The position numbers were made by a program, and so were the translations under genes. DNA of 64,000 nt from Telluria aromaticivorans (GTDB lineage: Bacteria > Pseudomonadota > Gammaproteobacteria > Burkholderiales > Burkholderiaceae_D), in NCBI RefSeq assembly GCF_013003915.1, contig NZ_JABAIV010000009.1, positions 62,001 to 126,000 of the forward strand. The letters run 5' to 3'. The notes beneath the pieces are model-generated. The model saw only the letters and a program-made list of their open reading frames with translations. It ran no database searches and was not told where the DNA came from. Below are positions 1-8,253 of the stretch, piece by piece (position 1 is the stretch's first letter; every line of letters starts with the position of its first letter).

Positions 1-170
1 AGAGCCTGCTCCATCAGGAGCACGCGCTGCACCAGCAGGTAGGCGGCGTCGGGCTGCTGCTCGACCGCACGCTGGATCAGCGCGTCTGCTTCCGGGTCTT
101 TCTTCAAGCCACGGGCCTGGACAAGCTGGCCGAGGAAATCATGCAATACCTGTGCGTCGGATGGGCTCAT
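1..170 (-). CDS. DUF2076-family protein, 5' part only (runs off left edge)
   Basis: The minus strand reads MSPSDAQVLHDFLGQLVQA and continues to the left edge, so about 56 N-terminal residues are visible. The pattern of a short helix, then DPEADALI, then QPDAAYLLVQRVLLMEQA is typical of the N-terminus of DUF2076 proteins, small cell-envelope proteins of unknown function. The start at 170 is preferred over an ATG at 176 because an AGGAG lies about 7 nt before it but only 1 nt before the upstream one. The rest of the protein, usually a Gly/Pro-rich linker and a C-terminal segment, is outside the window. It is transcribed away from the type VI cassette's 3' end and shows no functional link to it. 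Confidence 0.7.
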   Translation of the reverse strand, partial: MSPSDAQVLHDFLGQLVQARGLKKDPEADALIQRAVEQQPDAAYLLVQRVLLMEQA

Positions 171-357
171 GGTCATGCTCCTCATCGAAAAATGTGATCA
201 GGAAGACATGTTGTGCGGGTTGGGGGGATTTCAAGGCTTCCGTGTCATAACACCGCGCTGCGACCACGGCAATTAGTGCGTAAAAACACCCGAAGGCCGG
301 TAAGCTCAGCAAAATGCCACGCCAAATATCTTCAGTTATCGACGAGCCTTCAGCAAA

Positions 358-1014
358 TTACGGCTGTACTGTATCAGCCTTTCTGATCCAGCCTATCGTC
401 TTTTTTTTTCCTTCTTCATACTGAACAAAATACCAGTCAGGTTGCTCAGGATAAACGTATATGACATCACCTTCAACAAGATACGCTGGTCGTACAAAAG
501 CGTCATTTGGCTGACTATGAAATCTAGCTCGCTTAGCAGCTATCACATACACCGCATTCCAGTTTCCAGCGCCTGAAACTTTCATCGATACGGCGACCTC
601 AGCCGAGGTCTCGAATACACTTGACCCTATGTTAAATGGCAATATCCAATCACAATCGCCTCTCAAGGATTTTTTGGAAAATGCGAGATATGTCGCATTA
701 CCTTCTTTTTTTATATAAACACTGGCATCGGACTGCTCGCCGCTCCCGGGCACCCATTTATTTTAAAAACACCTAACCACTAAACGATTGGGATTACCCT
801 TGAAGACCACTTTGCACTCATCAGTCCTTCCTGGAGCGGCCCTAAGCGCAGCAAGATATCCCGCAATCATCTTCGTGCTCGAATTATAACCATATGCCAA
901 AAATTGGTTATCCGAGATATCTGATTTAGCAGAATAAATCAATTCAACTGCCAGAGCCGTGAGTTCGAAACATTGCATTATCACTGCGATAATCACAGAT
1001 GCAGTATTTTTCAT
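358..1014 (-). pseudogene. secreted SH3-like protein split by one in-frame ochre stop (immunity-like gene of the T6SS cassette)
   Basis: Two reading frames that look separate are in the same frame. The upstream piece (763-1014) begins with MKNTASVIIAVIMQCFEL, a signal-peptide-like start behind a good AAAGGAG, and ends at TAA (763-765). Reading on past that codon gives NKW and then a 131-residue ORF opening at a GTG (753). The downstream part ends with an SH3-like module (about the last 50 residues, from RPAYLVEGDVIYVYP to GWIRKADTVQ). Together they would make one secreted protein of about 217 residues with an N-terminal receptor-like part and a C-terminal SH3 domain. Position, last gene of a VgrG-effector-membrane protein series, suggests an accessory or immunity role. 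The stop may be a real mutation, a sequencing error or a readthrough site; the sequence alone cannot decide. Confidence 0.6.
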
Positions 1015-1077
1015 AATTCTCCTTTGTTACCCATCGCGATATCATAGTGCCGCGCAGTAACATCGCAAAACTTATGG

Positions 1078-1803
1078 TTATATCGGCCTTATCTGAGCGC
1101 CGGCTTCTCTTTCAAGAGAATTCAGCGTCAAGAACTGAGCTATTCCGAATCCTACCATCTGCATAATGAGGGAAATTACGATTATTATCGGGACTCCCCA
1201 TGCGAACAAACTGGCCTCTGGGAAAATACTGCGGAGCGACAACCCTGCCAACATTGAAATGACAATGAGAATTGAAACAAGTGGATTCAATACTTCAGGA
1301 ACTCCAGGCATGTAAATGGCAATTGACATTTTCAACGATCCAAGAATTCCATTCCAGTCGATCTCTCTTTCCTGCTTCCTGTAGTAGCGCAATAATAATT
1401 TACCCCCCGCATCGGTCCATCTTAAATTAAAGATATCAATACCTCGTTTTATATTTACTATCCATAAACTTGCGGAAACCAAAAGCAATGAGAGCTTTAC
1501 GTTAGATTCGATTGCAGGAACCCAAAACAACGGCAATATTAAGCACGACATAAACACCACAATTCCGAAGGTAAAAGCCATGTTAAAAAGTATCAAGTAA
1601 ATGGCTCGCTTTTGGCCTTTTAAAGAAAGAATCAGTTGCACCAACAATAATGCAAGCACCATGCAAGCGCCAAATTTCGCGAACGAAAGGGCTGCGTTAT
1701 ACCCTGCCAATTTGTGGGTAATTGCGCCACCTCCCGCTACCCCTCCCACACACATGAACGTCGATAGAGATACGTATGAAAGTAACCGATTCGATATCAT
1801 CAT
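1078..1803 (-). CDS. polytopic membrane protein, candidate immunity protein for the adjacent effector
   Basis: This 241-residue protein matches no family I can name. It is strongly hydrophobic with about six predicted membrane segments: near residues 8-32, 40-62, 68-92, 100-116, 168-190 and 202-226. Between the fourth and fifth lies a charged cytoplasm-like stretch (RYYRKQEREIDWNG). Its ATG overlaps the TGA of the upstream gene (ATGA, 1800-1803), so the two are translationally coupled. Known immunity proteins for pore-forming bacterial toxins are often small polytopic inner-membrane proteins encoded directly after the toxin. Here the upstream gene encodes a protein with a long hydrophobic C-terminus, which fits that pattern. 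The immunity role is inference from position and topology. The DNA is visibly AT-richer than the genes beyond 3.5 kb. Confidence 0.6.
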   Translation of the reverse strand: MMISNRLLSYVSLSTFMCVGGVAGGGAITHKLAGYNAALSFAKFGACMVLALLLVQLILSLKGQKRAIYLILFNMAFTFGIVVFMSCLILPLFWVPAIESNVKLSLLLVSASLWIVNIKRGIDIFNLRWTDAGGKLLLRYYRKQEREIDWNGILGSLKMSIAIYMPGVPEVLNPLVSILIVISMLAGLSLRSIFPEASLFAWGVPIIIVISLIMQMVGFGIAQFLTLNSLEREAGAQIRPI

Positions 1804-3206
1804 CTGGAAAGTCCCGCTACAGTTTGCTTCACACTGAGGCCGTCATCGATAAAGTCAACGATGGCTGCAGCAAAAATATAGCCACCAATCGCTACCGCAA
1901 CGACGGCAATCACAGGTGCTGCTGCTAGCCCGGCAAAAGCAGCGCCAGCGGTGACGAGCGCGATGCCGCCCGCCGCGAAGACACTTCCAAGCGCGGCAGT
2001 CAAACCAGCCTTGACGAGCGTGACACCTGCCCGCCCCAAGAACTCGGAAAGATCTTTACTACCTTTCTCATCGAAATACACTGAATGCACGTCGACGAAC
2101 AGGTCGATCACTGTTCCTAGGATCTGTACTTTTACTCCCCCCTTGAAGTTTTCAGCAGCAGTGAGCATTATGCGACGAGCACCATATCCCGCCTTCCCGC
2201 TTTTGGAAAAACCCCCATCAATAAAACTGGTGGCCTTTGAGCCTAGGTGAACATTTTCATGGACGGTTTTTGCTGCTTTCCCTGCAAGCGCAGCGGAAAT
2301 AACTTTTACAAATGGCTTGCCTTTCAATATCGCGCCATATTGTCCCTTAGGCTTCTTCTCGATACGCACCGTCATCAGAATCTTATCGAGAGATTTTAGA
2401 TGTTCCTGCAGGTAACCTGCCGACTCTTTGAACCAGTTACTCGTCACAATTTCATTGCCTGAAATTGTAGAGGCAACAGCACCTAGGGCCTTGTAGAGAT
2501 GAGAGTCTCGACTGCTCGGCGCTGTAGCTGCAAACAGCTCGCTGGGTTTCCCAGTAACCGGCCCAGTCTCCAACTCTTTCAAGACTTCCGGCCGAATTTC
2601 TTCTGGTCGGACATCAGTCACCGCAACGTACTCCCTTACCTCTGGCGGCTCCGCAGAGTACGAGTAATCGAATCGTGTGCTGCTCATAGAGGCCAGAAGT
2701 GGCAATTTCGGCTCTAATACTGAGAAAATGTCTAACTGGTTCTGCTTAAGCTTCAGCGGATCGGTAGTCATACCTGCGGCGTCAGACGCTAGCTCTCTCT
2801 TACCCAACACGATCAGCAAAGGCTCGGGTTTGTCCTTAGGGTCGGATCCATAAATCGCTGGATCAAGATCCACTACTTTATACTTCCCCAAGACTACCCC
2901 ATTCGCTGTAAGTATCAGAGTGTCTTTAAACTCTCGGCCAACCCAAATTTGAAGTCGCTGCCCGTCGAAGAAACTCGCCTTCCTCAATAATTTCCTTTCC
3001 CTCGGACTATAAAATTCCGATTTGGATTCGACCGTATAAATCGTATCGCTCTTGAGATTGATGTCAAAGATGACATCACGATGCTTGCGAAGGACGACCT
3101 TGACCTGGTCGCTTGATCGCCAGCATTGGACTCGTTCCCCAGGCAAGTCGATGCATACTTCCTGCGTCATCGCTTTTCGTGCAATACCAGTCGTTTTCGC
3201 GCTCAT
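1800..3206 (-). CDS. candidate type VI secretion effector with hydrophobic, possibly pore-forming C-terminus
   Basis: The gene starts 9 nt after the vgrG stop, so it is almost certainly in the same transcript. The 468-residue product has no signal peptide and no motif I recognise as nuclease, lipase, peptidoglycan hydrolase or ADP-ribosyltransferase. Residues 1-180 are mixed beta-rich, starting MSAKTTGIARKAMTQEV. Residues 180-390 are alpha/beta with no membrane segment. Residues 391-450 are an almost uninterrupted Ala/Gly/Val stretch able to form two or three membrane helices, followed by the amphipathic tail DFIDDGLSVKQTVAGLSR. That layout, a soluble body with a terminal hydrophobic hairpin, resembles colicin-like and T6SS pore-forming toxins, and a membrane protein gene follows with a 4-nt overlap. 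The effector role is inferred from the vgrG link; the pore mechanism is a hypothesis. Confidence 0.6.
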   Translation of the reverse strand: MSAKTTGIARKAMTQEVCIDLPGERVQCWRSSDQVKVVLRKHRDVIFDINLKSDTIYTVESKSEFYSPRERKLLRKASFFDGQRLQIWVGREFKDTLILTANGVVLGKYKVVDLDPAIYGSDPKDKPEPLLIVLGKRELASDAAGMTTDPLKLKQNQLDIFSVLEPKLPLLASMSSTRFDYSYSAEPPEVREYVAVTDVRPEEIRPEVLKELETGPVTGKPSELFAATAPSSRDSHLYKALGAVASTISGNEIVTSNWFKESAGYLQEHLKSLDKILMTVRIEKKPKGQYGAILKGKPFVKVISAALAGKAAKTVHENVHLGSKATSFIDGGFSKSGKAGYGARRIMLTAAENFKGGVKVQILGTVIDLFVDVHSVYFDEKGSKDLSEFLGRAGVTLVKAGLTAALGSVFAAGGIALVTAGAAFAGLAAAPVIAVVAVAIGGYIFAAAIVDFIDDGLSVKQTVAGLSR

Positions 3207-3215
3207 GGCACGTCC

Positions 3216-6134
3216 CTATTTTCGTCTCGGCTGCTTGGCGCCAAACGGTCCAAGCGGCGCATTCTTGATGAGCGCTTTTCCACTGGCGTCCAGAACGAAC
3301 TTTTTCTCTACTCCCGTGGCGAAGCTTAGGGCGATCGGCTCGTCGGCTAGCGCATTACCATCCGCATCCACATATTCAATCTCGAGATCCCGTTTGATAT
3401 TCAATTCAGACACTTTCATCGCAAGATCCACTACCTTTACACTCACCGGCCCCGCCAACTCCTTCTTGCTCGCCTTGAAATCCACCTTCCCCGGCGCATG
3501 CACCTCAATATTCCCGCCCTCGAGCTTGATATAAGCCCCCTGCGCCGTCAGCAACACATGCTTCTTTGGCGCTGAAATCGACACCGACTTCGTCACGCTC
3601 GCCACTGTCACCTTCTTGTCCGCAGTAAGGGTCGTCGCCCCCGACTGACTCTGCATACTCAGCTTCCCGCTGGCCGCATGCAGCTTCACGCCCACTTCCT
3701 GCTTCGGCTTGTCCTTGTTGCTGGCTTTCCCGTAGGTAAACAGACTGATCCCGTTTGCCACGAGCGTGGAGCTCGCACCTTGCGCAATGAGATTGATATC
3801 CTGCCCGGCAACGACACTGCTGGTCGTCCCTGCCGACAGCACCGCATCAGCTGGCGTACAAACGGCAATCCCCGCCGGACTCGACAATTGCAGCTGCGGC
3901 TCGCTGTATTCATCCGTTTGCCGGTCGCCCCCGCCTTCCCCGCCCTTCAACACCTCCGCGCTGTGGCGCATCTGCTTGACGGCCGGCAGCTCTTCCGCCT
4001 CAGGCTCATCCTTCAGCTTGGCGTTATGCTTGCCCGCCTGGGTAGTCAGGGCGACCTGAAGCTGGTGCCCCGCTTCGATCTGCGCTTCTGCCTCCCGCGC
4101 CCCGAGCTGGCTGCCGTTGCCTCCACTACGCATATCGGTCGACAGCAACATGCCCTGCCCCGCTCGCATGGCCGCGCTGTGTGCAGTCTTCAGCTCGGCG
4201 CCAAAGCCCACCGGATGCAGGCGTTCGTTGTCGGCCTGATGCCGCAGGTGACCCAGGTTCAGCTCGGCTGTGCCGGCATGAGGCCTGGCATGGTGCTGCA
4301 AGGCGAGGCGGGCTTGGCCGGCACTGTCGTCAAATACGAGCTGGCTATAGGCCCCATCGCCGCCCTGGCTGCTTTGCATGGCCTGGGTCTTGATGCCGGC
4401 CATGGCTGCCGGGTGCGCGTGCCCGCCGTTTTCACCGGGGAACCAGGGCGAGGCGTTGCCGGTCGCGGCGCCCCCGCCTTGCGCGACCTCGTTAGGCTGG
4501 GCGTCGCGCTGTCCCCGGCCGTTGTACAGGCTGCCGATCACAACCGGCCGGTCGATATCGCCGTCGAGGAAATCGACCAGCACTTCCTGGCCGACGCGGG
4601 GCAGCATGTTGCTGCCCCAGTTCGCGCCTGCCATCGGCGTGGCGACGCGCACCCAGGTGCCGGCGGTGTCGTCGCCCGGTGCGCCGGTTTGCCGTTCCGG
4701 ATAGGGATGGCTCACCCTGCCGTGGCTGTTCGCACCGCGTTGCCAGTGGAATTGGACTTTGACCCGATGATCCCGGTCAGTGTGGATCACCGCGCCGGGC
4801 GGTCCCACCACGATGGCGGTCTGTTGGCCGCGTACGGTCGGGCTTGGTCGGAGTAGATGGCCGCGGCCATCCATACCAGCGCTGCGGATTGGAACGCTCG
4901 CCGGGATGGCTTCGATGCGGTTCCGGTACAGGGGCCGCTCGCCCCCGGGTTGCCGCATATCCCCTCCGCCAAACTCCCGGTTGTTGGCAATGGCCGTCAG
5001 GCCCTTCCCCAGCAGCTTGCCCACCACTTCGGACATGTCCGCCGTGAGGTTGTTGTGCATCAGGTGTTTCGCCCGGACGATGATGAATGTGCGGCCGTCG
5101 TCACTGTCAGCTTCATCGAACCTGGCATGTCCGTGCAGCGTGAAGCTCGTCCCCGGCGCGAAGCTGCGCACGGTTCCGGCGCCCACGTGTACCTGGCGCG
5201 CCGCCTCGAATGCCTGGATCTGGTTGAGGGCGATCCGTTGCCCCTGCTCCCGGCCCTGCCAGGCATACACGCCGGGCGCGTCGCGGCTGCTCAACAGCGT
5301 GCCACTGCTGTCGGCCCCAGCCGCGCTCGCCTGCCGCTGGCGCACCGTGCGGTAATCCCAGCTGCCGATTTCCACTGCATTGGTGGACATGCGGGTTTCG
5401 GTACGCCAACGGTCGATACTGTCGGCCTTCATGACGGCGCCGGGCCGGGTGAACTCCACGGAGGATTGCGGATTCGGCGCGAAGGCGCCGTTGTGGTCGG
5501 CAATCACCATGGTATGGCTGCCCAGCGAGGCGCTGTCCGGGTCGCCGCTGTGCTCGAAGAAATAGAACAGGCCTTCCTCAATCATCAGGCGCTCCGCGAA
5601 AGCCAGGTCGCTTTCCTGGTATTGCGTGCTCAAGCTGCGCTTGGGATAGATGCTTTGGTCCGCAATGTCGAAGCGCCATTCGCACACCAGCTTGCCCCGC
5701 CCAGAGTAGCTGCCGAACACGACGTCCAGGATGTCGAAGACCGTCATGTCCTGGAAGGTACGGCTGTCCCTTCCCAGCGACAGGAACTTGCACCAAGGCT
5801 CAATCGTCAGCACATAGCGCACGAAGCCGCCATTGGCGCCGGCGATTTCGGCCGACGTGATATAGCCGTGAAAGGGGCGCAGGGAACTAAAACTCTCGGC
5901 CGTGAGCAACTGCAGCAGTGCCGGCTGGCCAATCAGGCTGCGGAGCTGCAGCTGCACGTCCGTGCTCAGGGCGTCGATCCTGAAGACATAGCCTTCGCTG
6001 ATCCCCTCCTCGCCGTGCATGCATTCCGCGATCAACTCCTCACCCAGGGGAGTCGTCAGCCTAAGCAGGCGGGTGTCCTGGGTGAAGCGGCTCAAGGACG
6101 CAAGAAGAGTGGCGCCATGGATGTGTTCCGACAT
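3216..6134 (-). CDS. vgrG: type VI secretion tip protein VgrG with C-terminal extension
   Basis: VgrG trimers form the spike of the type VI secretion apparatus and carry effectors. The 972-residue protein shows the family order. A phage GpD-like hub spans about residues 15-330, including the YQESDLAFAERLMIEEGLFYFF stretch. An OB-fold gp5-like segment follows at about 430-540 (PGAVIHTDRDHRVKVQFHWQ, then GWGSN-like and GSLYNG motifs), then a DUF2345-type beta-helix needle (about 640-890). The last ~65 residues (ELNIKRDLEIEYVDADG onward) lie beyond DUF2345 and look like a transthyretin/Ig-like cargo adaptor. The frame is open upstream to 6314, but the ATG at 6134 has a GGGAG at good spacing and starts with the family-typical sequence. 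No other T6SS structural gene is present, so this is an orphan VgrG island. Confidence 0.93.
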   Translation of the reverse strand: MSEHIHGATLLASLSRFTQDTRLLRLTTPLGEELIAECMHGEEGISEGYVFRIDALSTDVQLQLRSLIGQPALLQLLTAESFSSLRPFHGYITSAEIAGANGGFVRYVLTIEPWCKFLSLGRDSRTFQDMTVFDILDVVFGSYSGRGKLVCEWRFDIADQSIYPKRSLSTQYQESDLAFAERLMIEEGLFYFFEHSGDPDSASLGSHTMVIADHNGAFAPNPQSSVEFTRPGAVMKADSIDRWRTETRMSTNAVEIGSWDYRTVRQRQASAAGADSSGTLLSSRDAPGVYAWQGREQGQRIALNQIQAFEAARQVHVGAGTVRSFAPGTSFTLHGHARFDEADSDDGRTFIIVRAKHLMHNNLTADMSEVVGKLLGKGLTAIANNREFGGGDMRQPGGERPLYRNRIEAIPASVPIRSAGMDGRGHLLRPSPTVRGQQTAIVVGPPGAVIHTDRDHRVKVQFHWQRGANSHGRVSHPYPERQTGAPGDDTAGTWVRVATPMAGANWGSNMLPRVGQEVLVDFLDGDIDRPVVIGSLYNGRGQRDAQPNEVAQGGGAATGNASPWFPGENGGHAHPAAMAGIKTQAMQSSQGGDGAYSQLVFDDSAGQARLALQHHARPHAGTAELNLGHLRHQADNERLHPVGFGAELKTAHSAAMRAGQGMLLSTDMRSGGNGSQLGAREAEAQIEAGHQLQVALTTQAGKHNAKLKDEPEAEELPAVKQMRHSAEVLKGGEGGGDRQTDEYSEPQLQLSSPAGIAVCTPADAVLSAGTTSSVVAGQDINLIAQGASSTLVANGISLFTYGKASNKDKPKQEVGVKLHAASGKLSMQSQSGATTLTADKKVTVASVTKSVSISAPKKHVLLTAQGAYIKLEGGNIEVHAPGKVDFKASKKELAGPVSVKVVDLAMKVSELNIKRDLEIEYVDADGNALADEPIALSFATGVEKKFVLDASGKALIKNAPLGPFGAKQPRRK

Positions 6135-6242
6135 CGCTTTTCTCCCAAGATTGACCCCGCGCGTGCACGCGATTAAGCGATTACACGTCGGGATTGCAGT
6201 TTTGCTCTTGAGAAGGATCAGGCCCCATGCCGCGCGACAAGC

Positions 6243-6281
6243 CAAAACAAAAGCGCTGTCGCATTTCTGCGAACAGCGCTT
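6243..6281 (-). terminator. Rho-independent terminator of the deo/cdd operon
   Basis: On the minus strand AAGCGCTGTTCGCA pairs with TGCGACAGCGCTT across a GAAA loop, with one bulged base, and is followed by TTGTTTTGG. It lies about 50 nt past the cdd stop and upstream of vgrG, separating the two minus-strand units. Confidence 0.85.
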
Positions 6282-6294
6282 CCGGTCACACTGA

Positions 6295-6322
6295 GATCTG
6301 ATGTGCCGCGACACACCAGATC
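6295..6322. repeat. inverted repeat just after cdd
   Basis: GATCTGATGTG and CACACCAGATC form a 10 of 11 bp stem around CCGCGA, directly after the cdd stop codon and before the terminator hairpin. It lacks a T-tract. It may protect the 3' end or act as a first pause hairpin. Confidence 0.5.
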
Positions 6323-6330
6323 AGGAGTTA

Positions 6331-6732
6331 CTAGTTCAAGTCCGCACCGCCAAAGGCATTCGGCAACTGCTGGGCAGCCGTGGTCTCGAACACATCGCCC
6401 TTCAGGTTGGTCAGCACCACCGGCAGCGCGTTGCCGCCCAGCTCCAGGATCACCTGGCGGCAGGCGCCGCAGGGAGCGATCGGGCCGTCGGTCTGGCCGA
6501 TGACGGCCAGCGCGGTGAAGTCGCCCGGCTTGTAGCCCTCTGCGATGGCGCTGAAGAAGGCGGTACGTTCGGCGCAGTTGCACAGCCCGTAGGAAGCATT
6601 TTCCACGTTACAGCCGCGGAAGATGCGGCCGTCCTTGGTTTCCAGGGCGGCGCCGACCTTGAATTTCGAGTACGGGACATAGGCCATCTCGCGTGCGGTT
6701 CTAGCTTCGTCGATCAGTTTTGCGTATTTCAT
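6331..6732 (-). CDS. cdd: cytidine deaminase
   Basis: It deaminates cytidine and deoxycytidine to uridine and deoxyuridine in the cytoplasm. The 133-residue protein is the short homotetrameric type. It has Zn ligand Cys53 in the CAE motif with catalytic Glu55, and PCGACRQ giving Cys88 and Cys91. An AGGAAG precedes the ATG. It is the last gene of a minus-strand operon after deoA (18-nt gap), and makes uridines that can enter phosphorolysis. Confidence 0.96.
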   Translation of the reverse strand: MKYAKLIDEARTAREMAYVPYSKFKVGAALETKDGRIFRGCNVENASYGLCNCAERTAFFSAIAEGYKPGDFTALAVIGQTDGPIAPCGACRQVILELGGNALPVVLTNLKGDVFETTAAQQLPNAFGGADLN

Positions 6733-6750
6733 GACTTCCTCAGTGCCCTG

Positions 6751-8073
<1,323 letters not shown>

Positions 8074-8089
8074 ATGAGCCTTTCTAAAC

Positions 8090-8227
8090 GTAGGGTGGGC
8101 GGCTCCGCCGCCCACGCGGTGATACGCAAAGGCTCCGATCTCGTGCTCGATGATCTCGACCGGTAACTATCACCGCGTGGGCGTTCGTGATGGAGGCCAC
8201 TGGCCTCCATCACCCCGCCCACCCTAC
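8090..8227. repeat. GTAGGGTGGGC palindromic repeat, copy A
   Basis: The outer ends GTAGGGTGGGC and GCCCACCCTAC are inverted. An inner pair is CGCGGTGAT / ATCACCGCG, and a perfect 12-bp hairpin GTGATGGAGGCC-ACT-GGCCTCCATCAC lies at 8187-8213. It occupies the gap between the ALDH and deoA genes inside the deo operon, so it is transcribed. It belongs to a family with at least six other copies in the window. Confidence 0.85.
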
Positions 8228-8253
8228 AACGCCCGGAGGCGCCAACAATTCAA

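Noticed and set aside
6135..6314. A 60-residue N-terminal extension of VgrG
   Set aside because: It has no family match, runs through the terminator hairpin of the cdd operon, and the ATG at 6134 has a good ribosome-binding site.
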